DNA from: JBMNCQ01 sp049366715
GTDB taxonomy: Bacteria; Bacillota; Peptococcia; Peptococcales; BICA1-8
NCBI GenBank assembly: GCA_049366715.1
Contig: JBMNCQ010000040.1
Coordinates: 1-64,000, forward strand
DNA length: 64,000 nucleotides
Direction: 5' to 3'
Both the position numbers and the translations under genes were made by a program. The notes beneath the pieces were generated by a model that worked only from the letters and a program-made list of their open reading frames with translations, did no database searches and was not told the origin of the DNA. Below, in pieces: positions 34,225-42,869 of the stretch. Each line of letters opens with the position of its first letter. Position 1 is the stretch's first letter.

Positions 34225-34849
34225 TGTAGACCCCCGGGGTATTGAAACCCGGAGTATGGAAATTATCGCCGATATTGTAGGTCCCCGGGACTGGGCACCG
34301 CTGGAAAAAGCAATAATTTACCGCGTTATTCATACTACAGGTGATCCCAATTATGCAGACCGGATTTGTTTGCACCCCCAGGCTCTTACAGCCGGGCAAA
34401 ATGCCCTTAAATCAGGATGCCGGATTATTACCGATGTGGAAATGGTCAATACGGGAATTAATAAAAATGCGCTGCATAAACTGGGTATCAAAAGCAGATG
34501 TTTTTTGAATGAGCCCCGGGTAAGGGAGACAGCTAAACAGACCGGTGAAACAAGGTCTATGACTGCCTTTAAATTGGCGGGGCAGCAATTAGACAACAGC
34601 ATAATCGCCATAGGCAATGCTCCTACCGCTCTCTTTACATTGCTGGAACTATGTAAAAGTGAAAATATCCGGCCGGCTTTGATTATCGGTGTTCCGGTAG
34701 GTTTTGTCGGGGCTGCGGAGTCTAAGGACTTATTAGTTGCAGAATCTCCTGTTCCTTTTATAACAGTAAAAGGGACTAAAGGAGGTAGTCCTGTAGCCGC
34801 TGCCGTTGTAAATGCATTTTTATATTCCTTAGTTGAAAGGAATGACTAA
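34214..34849 (+). CDS. cbiC: Cobalt-precorrin-8 methylmutase
   Basis: Moves the methyl group from C-11 to C-12 to give cobyrinate. The 211-residue protein has the family opening GIETRSMEIIADIVG, the catalytic histidine in VIHTTGDPNYA (His40), and C-terminal IIGVPVGFVGAAESKDLL and GTKGGSPVAAAVVNAFL. GGAGG in the end of cbiJ precedes the ATG. Confidence 0.96.
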   Translation: MSFNVDPRGIETRSMEIIADIVGPRDWAPLEKAIIYRVIHTTGDPNYADRICLHPQALTAGQNALKSGCRIITDVEMVNTGINKNALHKLGIKSRCFLNEPRVRETAKQTGETRSMTAFKLAGQQLDNSIIAIGNAPTALFTLLELCKSENIRPALIIGVPVGFVGAAESKDLLVAESPVPFITVKGTKGGSPVAAAVVNAFLYSLVERND

Positions 34850-34850
34850 T

Positions 34851-36377
34851 ATGGCTAACATGATTATGTTACAAGGAACCAGTTCCAATGTCGGCAAAAG
34901 TGTGCTGACGGCGGCATTATGCAGGATATTACTCCAGGAAGGCTTGAAGGTTGCACCTTTTAAAGCGCAGAATATGGCCTTGAATTCTTATGTTACTTCC
35001 TCCGGTGGTGAAATGGGCAGGGCTCAGGTCGTTCAAGCCGAAGCCTGTAAAATAGCCCCTGATGTTTTAATGAATCCTATTTTATTGAAGCCTACTCAAC
35101 CGGCCTCTTCTCAGGTAATCGTTTTGGGCAAGCCGATAGGCAACTTGTCGGCGGTAGATTATCACCGTAAATTTAAAGAGACCGCCTGGAAGGTAATCTG
35201 TGCAAGTTTAGAAGAATTAAAAAACAACTATGAAGTACTGGTCATAGAAGGTGCCGGGAGTCCGGCGGAAGTGAATCTTAAAGCCAATGATATTGTAAAC
35301 ATGCGGGTAGCCCGGGAGTTGAATTCGCCGGTGTTATTAGTGGCGGATATCGACCGCGGCGGGGCTTTGGCTTCCATTGTCGGAACCCTGGAATTATTAG
35401 AAGATGAAGAGAGGGACCTGATTAAAGGTATCATTATTAATAAATTCCGGGGGGATATCGATCTCTTAACACCGGCTATCGAATTTTTAGAGCACAAGAC
35501 CCATAAACCCGTCTTGGGTGTAATCCCTTATTTTACTGAATTTCGGATTCCGGAAGAAGATTCTGTGGCCATTGAAAATTTTAATACGGCATATACCGGT
35601 AATGAGAAGTTAGATATCGCGGTTATTAATTTGCCTCATATTGCAAATTTTACTGACTTTGATGCTTTAAGTGCGGAAAGGGATGTTGAACTGCGTTATG
35701 TTAAAGAAGCTGCGGCGTTGGGTAAGCCTGATTTAATCATTATCCCCGGCAGCAAGAGTACGATTGCCGATATGACCTATCTTTGCAAATCAGGATTAGC
35801 GGAGAAAATCAAAAGCCTGGCCTTTGACGGCATCCCGGTAATCGGTATCTGCGGAGGCTTCCAAATTCTGGGCCAAAGACTGTTAGACCCCCACCGGACG
35901 GAATCTGAACTTGAGTGCTGTACGGGACTGGCTTTATTAGACATTGAAACTGTTTTTGCAACGAATAAAATTACTTCCCTGGTCAAAGGAAGGGTTAAAT
36001 ATGAGAGCGGATTGCTTAAAGGATGTAATGATTTCTTGATTACAGGCTATGAAATCCATATGGGCACGACCAAGGTTAATAAAAAGATCGCAAGCCCCTT
36101 TCTTCTTGAGGAGCGCAGCAATCAAAACATAACCGCTTTTGATGGTGCTATCGCTGAAAGTGGAAATGTTCTGGGCACATATCTCCACGGGATTTTTGAT
36201 AATGATTTACTGCGCAGGCAAATGATCAATAACATTAGACAAAAAAAGGGCTGGGAATCTTTAGCCTATACAGGACTGGATATTAAGGAGCAGCGAGATA
36301 AGGATCTGGATAAACTTGCCGAACATGTTAGAAAAAATCTGGATGTAAAGCTGTTGTTGCAAATAATGGGGTTATAA
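34851..36377 (+). CDS. cbiP: Cobyric acid synthase
   Basis: Glutamine-dependent amidotransferase that amidates four side chains of adenosylcobyrinic acid a,c-diamide. The 508-residue protein has an N-terminal P-loop-like domain (QGTSSNVGKSVLTAAL, FKAQNMALNSYVT) and a C-terminal glutaminase domain with the cysteine in GICGGFQILG and the LHGIFDN histidine segment. The ATG at 34851 is preceded by AAGGAATG and lies one base after the cbiC stop. Also called CobQ in the aerobic nomenclature. Confidence 0.96.
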   Translation: MANMIMLQGTSSNVGKSVLTAALCRILLQEGLKVAPFKAQNMALNSYVTSSGGEMGRAQVVQAEACKIAPDVLMNPILLKPTQPASSQVIVLGKPIGNLSAVDYHRKFKETAWKVICASLEELKNNYEVLVIEGAGSPAEVNLKANDIVNMRVARELNSPVLLVADIDRGGALASIVGTLELLEDEERDLIKGIIINKFRGDIDLLTPAIEFLEHKTHKPVLGVIPYFTEFRIPEEDSVAIENFNTAYTGNEKLDIAVINLPHIANFTDFDALSAERDVELRYVKEAAALGKPDLIIIPGSKSTIADMTYLCKSGLAEKIKSLAFDGIPVIGICGGFQILGQRLLDPHRTESELECCTGLALLDIETVFATNKITSLVKGRVKYESGLLKGCNDFLITGYEIHMGTTKVNKKIASPFLLEERSNQNITAFDGAIAESGNVLGTYLHGIFDNDLLRRQMINNIRQKKGWESLAYTGLDIKEQRDKDLDKLAEHVRKNLDVKLLLQIMGL

Positions 36378-36382
36378 AATTT

Positions 36383-37321
36383 ATGATTTTAGGAGCGTTA
36401 CTAATTGATTTAATTGTCGGCGACCCCCCCTATGTTCCTCACCCGGTAATATATATGGGCAAACTAATCAATCTGCTGGAAGACTTTTTATATCCGCCAG
36501 AAGGCTCTAATCTAAATAAAGTATTCAGGGGCGGATTGTTGGTCTTTATCGTGATTTGTACGGTTTTTGCCGGAAGCTGGGTCCTTTTAAGACTCCTTGC
36601 TGCCCTGCATCCGATTTTAAAGACCCTGGCCAGTATCTGGCTTATTTCCACTACCATAGCGGTTAAAGGTCTGGGTGAGGCCGGCAGCCGGATAAGGCAG
36701 CTCCTGGTCAACAAAAAAATCCAGGAAGCCAGAAAAGAAGTCGGTCTGATTGTGGGGCGGGATACCCATAATTTAGACGGAAAAGAGATAATCAGGGCAA
36801 CAGTTGAAACAATTGCTGAAAATGTGGTTGATGCCGTAACAAGTCCTTTACTCTTTGCTATGCTGGGCGGTGCTCCGCTGGCTTTGGTCTACAGGGCGGT
36901 AAATACTATGGATTCAATGTTAGGGTATAAAAATGAAAAATATCTTTATTTCGGGAAGGTAGCTGCCCGGGTTGATGATTTGTTTAACTTGATTCCTGCC
37001 AGATTAACCGGTCTGGTAATCGTTTTAATTTCATTGATCTTGCCGGGCTGTTCCGGAGTAAATTCTTTTAAAATATTACGGCGTGATGCCAGGAGACATC
37101 CCAGTCCGAATAGCGGCTTTGCAGAGAGTGCTGTAAGCGGAGCGACCGGTGTACAATTAGGCGGTTTGAATTATTATCAGGGGATACCCTCCAACCGTCC
37201 CCATATTGGTGAAAACATAACCCCGCTGAGTACCCAATCCATTAAACAGACCGTAGGAATCCTGTATATAACAGCTTTAGTATGGTCTTGCCTTTTAGAG
37301 TTAATTAATTGGTTCATTTAA
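36383..37321 (+). CDS. cbiB: Adenosylcobinamide-phosphate synthase
   Basis: Membrane protein that joins aminopropanol (or its phosphate) to adenosylcobyric acid. The 312-residue product has multiple hydrophobic segments and the family blocks LIVGDPPYVPHPVIYMGK, TVETIAENVVDAVTSPL, RAVNTMDSMLGYKNEKY and RRHPSPNSGFAESAVSGATG. It follows cbiP by 5 bases. Its substrate is supplied by the CobD-like gene at 40412. Confidence 0.95.
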   Translation: MILGALLIDLIVGDPPYVPHPVIYMGKLINLLEDFLYPPEGSNLNKVFRGGLLVFIVICTVFAGSWVLLRLLAALHPILKTLASIWLISTTIAVKGLGEAGSRIRQLLVNKKIQEARKEVGLIVGRDTHNLDGKEIIRATVETIAENVVDAVTSPLLFAMLGGAPLALVYRAVNTMDSMLGYKNEKYLYFGKVAARVDDLFNLIPARLTGLVIVLISLILPGCSGVNSFKILRRDARRHPSPNSGFAESAVSGATGVQLGGLNYYQGIPSNRPHIGENITPLSTQSIKQTVGILYITALVWSCLLELINWFI

Positions 37322-37342
37322 TAATAATGAGGAGTTTTTAAC

Positions 37343-38725
37343 GTGAAGATACCGAGATTTATTATCGCCGGCACCCATAGCGGAGTAGGTAAAACAACAA
37401 TCACCAGCGGATTAATGAAGCTTTTACATGATACCGGCTTAAAAGTACAGGGCTATAAAGTGGGGCCTGATTATATTGACCCCAGTTATCATACCTTGGC
37501 CACGGACCGCTTTTCCCGCAATTTAGATTCCTGGATGTTAGCTGAAAATGAGATATTAGAATTAATGGGCAGGAATTCTCAAGATGCAGATGTTTCTATT
37601 ATTGAAGGTGTTATGGGTCTTTATGACGGATTTGGCGGAAATTCTGACTTAGGCAGTACGGCTCATATAGCGAAAATTACCGGCAGTCCGGTTATTTTAG
37701 TTGTCGATTCCCGGTCAATGGGACGTAGTGCTGCCGCTCTTATTTTGGGTTATCTGAATTTTGACCCTGCTGTAAATATTGCGGGTGTTATTCTGAACAA
37801 AGTTGCCAGTGAACGCCATAGGCAAATTCTCCGGGAAGCAATAGCGCCTTTAAATATTCCCATTCTCGGCTTTCTCTACCGTAATAAAGAGATCGGTATG
37901 CCGGAACGTCATCTGGGCTTAATCCCTGCTGCAGAAATGGCAGGTTTAAAAGAACAACTGCTAGAGATTTCCATGCACTTAAAAGAGCAGATTTTTCTCC
38001 CAGGACTCCTAGCGATAGCCAATCGTGCTCCCGAATTTCCCAGGTATCAAGTTACGTTATTTACAGATGCGGAAAAAGGGATTTTTAAGGGTTTGAAAAT
38101 TGGCTATGCTTATGACCCGGCTTTTACTTTCTATTATCGGGATAATCTGGATTATTTGACAGAGCTGGGGGCGGAAATGATTCCGGTAAGTCCCTTGACA
38201 GATCCTGATCTCCCCGCTGATTTATCCGGATTAATCATAGGCGGGGGGTTTCCGGAACTATTTTTAGAAAAACTCAGCAGGAATAAACAGTTCATTACAT
38301 CATTACAAAGTCTACATTCCCAGGGACTGCCTGTCTATGCCGAATGCGGCGGATTTATGTATCTCACCGAAAAAATCGTTGATTTTTCAGGGAAGGAACT
38401 GGAGATGGCCGGAATTATTCCGGGGAAATGCCGGATGACGAAAAAATTAGCCGGTATGGGATATCGCGAGGGACTCATAAGCAGAAATTCCATCTTAGGA
38501 GAGAAAGGAACAAGGATCAAGGGGCACGAATTTCACTACAGCAGCTATCAGGCGGATTCTTTGGAGCAACCTTATGGTTTTTGTTTCACCAATGGTAAAC
38601 AGGAAGGATATTGTACGGATACCTTATTGGCTTCATACCTGCATATTCATTTTTTAAGCAGCCCTTTAATAGCAAAAAATTTCTTAACAAAATGCACTGA
38701 ATATAAACTTAAGGTGGGTCGGTAA
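37343..38725 (+). CDS. cbiA: Cobyrinate a,c-diamide synthase
   Basis: Glutamine- and ATP-dependent amidation of the a and c side chains of cobyrinate. The 460-residue protein has the N-terminal ATP site AGTHSGVGKTTI, YKVGPDYIDPSYH, VIEGVMGLYDG, and the C-terminal glutaminase cysteine in YAECGGFMYL. GTG start after GAGGAG. The stop codon is immediately followed by the cobS ATG. Confidence 0.96.
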   Translation: MKIPRFIIAGTHSGVGKTTITSGLMKLLHDTGLKVQGYKVGPDYIDPSYHTLATDRFSRNLDSWMLAENEILELMGRNSQDADVSIIEGVMGLYDGFGGNSDLGSTAHIAKITGSPVILVVDSRSMGRSAAALILGYLNFDPAVNIAGVILNKVASERHRQILREAIAPLNIPILGFLYRNKEIGMPERHLGLIPAAEMAGLKEQLLEISMHLKEQIFLPGLLAIANRAPEFPRYQVTLFTDAEKGIFKGLKIGYAYDPAFTFYYRDNLDYLTELGAEMIPVSPLTDPDLPADLSGLIIGGGFPELFLEKLSRNKQFITSLQSLHSQGLPVYAECGGFMYLTEKIVDFSGKELEMAGIIPGKCRMTKKLAGMGYREGLISRNSILGEKGTRIKGHEFHYSSYQADSLEQPYGFCFTNGKQEGYCTDTLLASYLHIHFLSSPLIAKNFLTKCTEYKLKVGR

Positions 38726-39463
38726 ATGAAAAGCTTTCTTGCAGCCATGCAATTTATGACAAGGATACCGATTAATAAAACAATTGTGGCCTCCGAAGCA
38801 GAAATGGGCAGTTCAAGCAAATATTTTCCAATTATTGGATTTATTATTGGTTTTTTTCTTTTTATTATCGATCAATTAAGCTCTTTATTGCTTCCATCTC
38901 TAGTCGTGGGAGCAATCCTTTTAATTGCTGAGGTTTTGATTACCGGTGGTCTTCATGTTGACGGTTATCTGGATACGATGGACGGGTTATTATCTTCAAG
39001 ACCTAAAGAGACGGCTCTAGAAATTATGAAGGATAGCCGGGTAGGAGCGCATAGTGTGACCGCTTTTTTTGCCCTGTTTATTTTAAAATACAGCATTATC
39101 GTAGGGTTGTTAAATACGAACTCAATTTATGGTATTTTCTTGATGCCGATTGTCGGGCGCTGGGTAATGCAGTTTTGTATCTGTTTTTTTCCTTATGCCC
39201 GGGAAAATGGACTAGGTAAAATTTTTTCCATATCCAGTGATAAAAGAGACTGGTATTTTTCTACGCTGACTTTTATGCTGATCATTTTATTTTTCCTTCC
39301 CTGGAACTATTTGCTGGTCATAACAATAACATTTTTAATCATGCTCACTCCTATTCTAAAGATCAATAAGTTTTTAAATGGCCATACGGGAGATACATAT
39401 GGTGCGATTAATGAACTTACGGAAGTTCTATTTATTTTTCTTTGTTTATTGCTAAGAATTTAA
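38726..39463 (+). CDS. cobS: Adenosylcobinamide-GDP ribazoletransferase (cobalamin synthase)
   Basis: Integral membrane enzyme that joins adenosyl-GDP-cobinamide to alpha-ribazole (phosphate). The 245-residue protein begins SFLAAMQFMTRIPI, has GGLHVDGYLDTMDGLLSSR (acidic metal site), KDSRVGAHSV, and five or more hydrophobic helices. It starts directly after the cbiA stop. The alpha-ribazole branch enzyme CobT is not in the window. Confidence 0.95.
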   Translation: MKSFLAAMQFMTRIPINKTIVASEAEMGSSSKYFPIIGFIIGFFLFIIDQLSSLLLPSLVVGAILLIAEVLITGGLHVDGYLDTMDGLLSSRPKETALEIMKDSRVGAHSVTAFFALFILKYSIIVGLLNTNSIYGIFLMPIVGRWVMQFCICFFPYARENGLGKIFSISSDKRDWYFSTLTFMLIILFFLPWNYLLVITITFLIMLTPILKINKFLNGHTGDTYGAINELTEVLFIFLCLLLRI

Positions 39464-39524
39464 TAGCAAAATTAATTTATGATGAATAAACTAGGTTGAG
39501 AGCAAGGCTGAAAGAGGTGTCAAA

Positions 39525-40445
39525 ATGAAAGCTAGCGCAATAGCACCGGGAACCTGTGGTGAATTAGTTCAGGGAGTCATAGAAAATATGAATTTTCATA
39601 TTACTTGTCCCGTTAATTGTTTTTCAAAAATTCAGGTGGAAATTAGGAAAGATGATTATATTTTTATCAATGACCCGACGAGAACTAAAGTAATTCAAGG
39701 GGTAACGAAAACGATGCAGTTCCTCACAAAACGTGTGTGGGGTGCCGCCATTACTATTGAGACCCAGCTTCCTGTCTCCAAAGGGATGGCCAGCAGTACT
39801 GCTGATATAAGTGCAGCCTGCTTTGCAACTGCACAGGCCCTTGGTTATGAACTATCCCCTCATGAAATAGCAAAAATTGCTTTAAGCATAGAACCCAGTG
39901 ACGGCTTATTTTTCCCTGGTATTGTAGCCTTTGACCATGTTAAAGGAAATTATTATAAAGAAATTGGCAAAGCTCTGGAGTTGAATTTATTCATATATGA
40001 TTTTGGCGGAGAAATTGATACAATTGTATTTAATAAACGGCCTGACCTTAAAGAGAAAAATTTTCTTAATGAGACTAAGGCCAAAGAAGCTTTCCGGACA
40101 GTGGAAAAAGGTTTAAGGACTAGTAACGAGAAACTTATTGCCAAGGGAGCAACCATAAGTGCTCTGGCCAATCAGAATATTATTTTCAAACCCCAATTGG
40201 AAGAAATTATTGATACTGTCTTGCAAGCAGGGGGATTGGGATTAAATACCGCTCATAGCGGAACATTAATTGGAATTTTTTACAATGAATTTTTAACAGA
40301 CAAAGATAGATTAACAAGAACCATACAAAAAAAATTTCCGCATTTAGCATTCTTAGGTCAATATAAACTTATTGACGGCGGAGTAAATGTTGAATTTGAG
40401 GAGGAAGAATTTTGCAGCAGCATAGAAAGCACGGTGGTAACTTAA
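39525..40445 (+). CDS. pduX: L-threonine kinase, PduX-like (GHMP family)
   Basis: GHMP-family kinase that phosphorylates L-threonine for the aminopropanol linker of cobalamin. The 306-residue protein has PGTCGELVQGVIENM at the start and the ATP-binding PVSKGMASSTADISAACFA motif. Location between cobS and the threonine-phosphate decarboxylase supports the PduX assignment over other GHMP kinases. AAAGAGGTG precedes the ATG. It overlaps the next gene by 34 bases, the longest overlap in the cluster. Confidence 0.88.
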   Translation: MKASAIAPGTCGELVQGVIENMNFHITCPVNCFSKIQVEIRKDDYIFINDPTRTKVIQGVTKTMQFLTKRVWGAAITIETQLPVSKGMASSTADISAACFATAQALGYELSPHEIAKIALSIEPSDGLFFPGIVAFDHVKGNYYKEIGKALELNLFIYDFGGEIDTIVFNKRPDLKEKNFLNETKAKEAFRTVEKGLRTSNEKLIAKGATISALANQNIIFKPQLEEIIDTVLQAGGLGLNTAHSGTLIGIFYNEFLTDKDRLTRTIQKKFPHLAFLGQYKLIDGGVNVEFEEEEFCSSIESTVVT

Positions 40446-41503
40446 AAGAGGCAAGCGAATTATATCATATTGATGAGGATGAATTACTGGATTTTAGTGC
40501 CAATATTAATCCCCTGGGCCCGCCGGCAGCAATATATGAAGTGATTACGAATAATCTAGCGAAAATCAAACACTATCCGGATAGTAGAAATAAAGACTTG
40601 AAAAACAGGTTAGCCGCCCATTTAAGTCTCTCCGACAATAATATTGTAATGGGCAATGGTGCTTCGGAGTTAATATTTTTATTAATCAATTATCTTCGTC
40701 CGTCCCAGGTCTGGATACCATCGCCCACTTTTGCGGAATATGAGATCGCAGCACGGAGTTGTCATGCTCAGATAACAAGGCTGCCTCTTGGCGGGGAGAA
40801 AATGAATATCTTTAATTTGGACAAGCTGCAAGGAATGGCTGAGAATGATTTAATATTTATTTGTAATCCTAACAACCCTACCGGCCAATTGTACCCTGCA
40901 TTTTTTTTAGAAGAAGTATATAATATAATAAAAAACAGCAAGGCTTATTTCGTTATTGATGAATCTTTTTTGGACTTTCTGGAAGATAAAAAAAGTATTT
41001 CTTTTATGGGTAGAATAAACGAATATTCCCGTCTTATTGTGCTGTATTCTTTAACGAAATTTTTTACCATTCCCGGATTACGTCTGGGTGCACTTATCAC
41101 AAATCCCTCTTTAGCCGGGGAGTTTGAAGGTATCCGGGATCCCTGGAATATTAATATTTTTGCACAGCTGGCAGGGGTTACTGCCCTGCAAGATGAGGAC
41201 TTTATGAAGACTACTCTGGATTTTTATAAAGAAGAGAAAAAATTTCTTTTTTCACGTTTAGCAGCAATGGAAGGAATTAGGCCCTTGCCACCAAGTGCTA
41301 ATTTTATTTTTATTAAGCTCCAGCCTCCTCATACGGCCAGTAAAATTTGTGAGCTCTTAGCCCACGAGAACATTTTAGTGCGAAATTGTAATTCTTATCC
41401 CTATTTAGGAGAAGAATATTTACGTGTTGCAATTAAAGCACGGGCCGAAAATCTCAGGCTGCTGGCGAAACTTGAGGAGAAACTTTCGAATAATGGGACG
41501 TGA
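40412..41503 (+). CDS. cobD: Threonine-phosphate decarboxylase
   Basis: PLP enzyme that converts L-threonine phosphate to (R)-1-aminopropan-2-ol phosphate, the linker added by CbiB. The 363-residue product has the family opening KHGGNLKEA, LLDFSANINPLGPP, FICNPNNPTGQLYP, and the Schiff-base lysine in SLTKFFTIPGLRLG. The start is TTG at 40412, preceded by GAGGAGGAAG. Together with PduX this makes the whole threonine-to-linker route from two adjacent genes. Confidence 0.93.
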   Translation: MQQHRKHGGNLKEASELYHIDEDELLDFSANINPLGPPAAIYEVITNNLAKIKHYPDSRNKDLKNRLAAHLSLSDNNIVMGNGASELIFLLINYLRPSQVWIPSPTFAEYEIAARSCHAQITRLPLGGEKMNIFNLDKLQGMAENDLIFICNPNNPTGQLYPAFFLEEVYNIIKNSKAYFVIDESFLDFLEDKKSISFMGRINEYSRLIVLYSLTKFFTIPGLRLGALITNPSLAGEFEGIRDPWNINIFAQLAGVTALQDEDFMKTTLDFYKEEKKFLFSRLAAMEGIRPLPPSANFIFIKLQPPHTASKICELLAHENILVRNCNSYPYLGEEYLRVAIKARAENLRLLAKLEEKLSNNGT

Positions 41504-41508
41504 GAAAA

Positions 41509-42120
41509 ATGACAAAAATTATTTTTGTGCGGCATGGGGAGACCGAATGGAATGATACGGGTAAATACCAGGGCCATACCGACATTCCCTTAAGCCAGAC
41601 CGGTTTGGAACAGGCGGTAAAAGTTTCATTAAGGCTGGCAAATGAGCGGATAGCTGCAGTATATTCCAGTGACCTGCTAAGAGCCCGGCAGACCGCGGAA
41701 TTAATTGCGGTCAGGCACAACCTGAGTGTAAGGACGAGAGCGGAATTCAGGGAAATCAATTTTGGTGTTTGGGAAGGAAAGACCTTTAAGGAAATAAACC
41801 ATCTCTATCCTGATTTACTGAAAACATGGCTGGAAGAACCGGAGAAGTTGATTATTCCCGAAGGTGAAACTTTTCAGCAGCTAACCGGGCGGACCTTTAA
41901 CGGTCTTTCTGAAATTCAAGCAAACCATGAGGGGGAAACAATAGTAGTAGTTGCTCATGGCGGAACAATTGGCGCAGTTATGTGCAGCGTCCTGGAAATA
42001 AAATTAAATAATCTCTGGAAAATAAAGCAAGGCAATACAGGAATAAGTATTATCGAATTTCATGATAATAAAGGTATTCTTACATTATTTAATGATACTT
42101 TGCATTTGAATATTTCCTAA
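41509..42120 (+). CDS. cobC: Histidine phosphatase, probable alpha-ribazole phosphatase
   Basis: Phosphoglycerate-mutase-like histidine phosphatase; in this context probably the enzyme that removes the phosphate from alpha-ribazole phosphate or adenosylcobalamin 5'-phosphate. The 203-residue protein has IFVRHGETEWN with the catalytic RHG triad (8-10), YSSDLLRARQTAE, FGVWEGKTF and VVAHGGTIGAVM. The ATG at 41509 lies a few bases after the cobD stop. A more general phosphatase role cannot be excluded from sequence. Confidence 0.88.
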   Translation: MTKIIFVRHGETEWNDTGKYQGHTDIPLSQTGLEQAVKVSLRLANERIAAVYSSDLLRARQTAELIAVRHNLSVRTRAEFREINFGVWEGKTFKEINHLYPDLLKTWLEEPEKLIIPEGETFQQLTGRTFNGLSEIQANHEGETIVVVAHGGTIGAVMCSVLEIKLNNLWKIKQGNTGISIIEFHDNKGILTLFNDTLHLNIS

Positions 42121-42133
42121 TTGGGTGAAAAAA

Positions 42134-42424
42134 ATGTTACTTAGAAAGAAATCATTATTGAAAAGGATCGCTTTCCTGGTAAATTTACCGCAAAGTTTAC
42201 CATTGGCCTGGAAATTATTAAAAGACAGGAGATTGCCGCTGGCAAATAAGTTGTTTTTTACAGGATTGTCTTTGGCATATCTCATCTTCCCCTATGATTT
42301 AATTCCTGATATTCCGATTTTAGGGCAACTTGATGATTTTACGGTTTTTATGTTCTTATTTAATTGGTTTTTAAACAAAGTGCCCTCTGAAATATTACAG
42401 GAATACGGTTGGAAGAAAGAGTGA
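42134..42424 (+). CDS. DUF1232 membrane protein (YkvA-like)
   Basis: A 96-residue protein with a basic N-terminus and the family core FFTGLSLAYLIFPYDLIPDIPILGQLDD, followed by a second hydrophobic helix. DUF1232 proteins are small membrane proteins of unknown function. An in-frame GTG at 42125 is possible, but TTGGGTG sits better before the ATG at 42134. It follows cobC by 13 bases and is probably read through from the cobalamin operon. Confidence 0.85.
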   Translation: MLLRKKSLLKRIAFLVNLPQSLPLAWKLLKDRRLPLANKLFFTGLSLAYLIFPYDLIPDIPILGQLDDFTVFMFLFNWFLNKVPSEILQEYGWKKE

Positions 42425-42434
42425 GGGATAAAAT

Positions 42435-42830
42435 ATGGGCAAATTATTTTTAGCTTTTACATTAATACCTTTGGTAGAAGTCGCTTTATTAGTAAAGCTG
42501 GGTCAGTATTTCGGAGCACTTCCCACTATTTTACTGGTAATTTTCACAGGGGGGGTAGGCGTCTTTCTGGCTAAGAGTCAGGGGTTGTTTGTTTTGAGCA
42601 AGATCCAGTATGAACTACAACAGGGTATGGTACCCGGAAATGCCTTAATCGACGCTCTTTTGGTATTGATAGGTTCTGTTTTTCTGATCACTCCGGGTTT
42701 ATTAACGGATTGTGCCGGTTTCTTGCTGTTATTTCCTTTTTCCCGTACGATCGTTAGAAATTATTTAAAATATAAATTTAAAAATATGATCGATAATGGA
42801 AAAGTTAATGTTTATTTTGGCAAATTTTAA
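42435..42830 (+). CDS. fxsA: FxsA family membrane protein
   Basis: A 131-residue membrane protein with LIPLVEVALLVKLGQYFGALPTI and two or three further hydrophobic helices (LIGSVFLITPGLLTDCAGFLLLFPF), the FxsA pattern. In Escherichia coli FxsA reduces phage T7 exclusion by the F plasmid; the role in Firmicutes is unknown. It ends 39 bases before guaB, with no terminator between. Confidence 0.9.
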   Translation: MGKLFLAFTLIPLVEVALLVKLGQYFGALPTILLVIFTGGVGVFLAKSQGLFVLSKIQYELQQGMVPGNALIDALLVLIGSVFLITPGLLTDCAGFLLLFPFSRTIVRNYLKYKFKNMIDNGKVNVYFGKF

Positions 42831-42869
42831 TGATATAATCATAGCTAAAAATTAGTAGGAGGATTAGCG

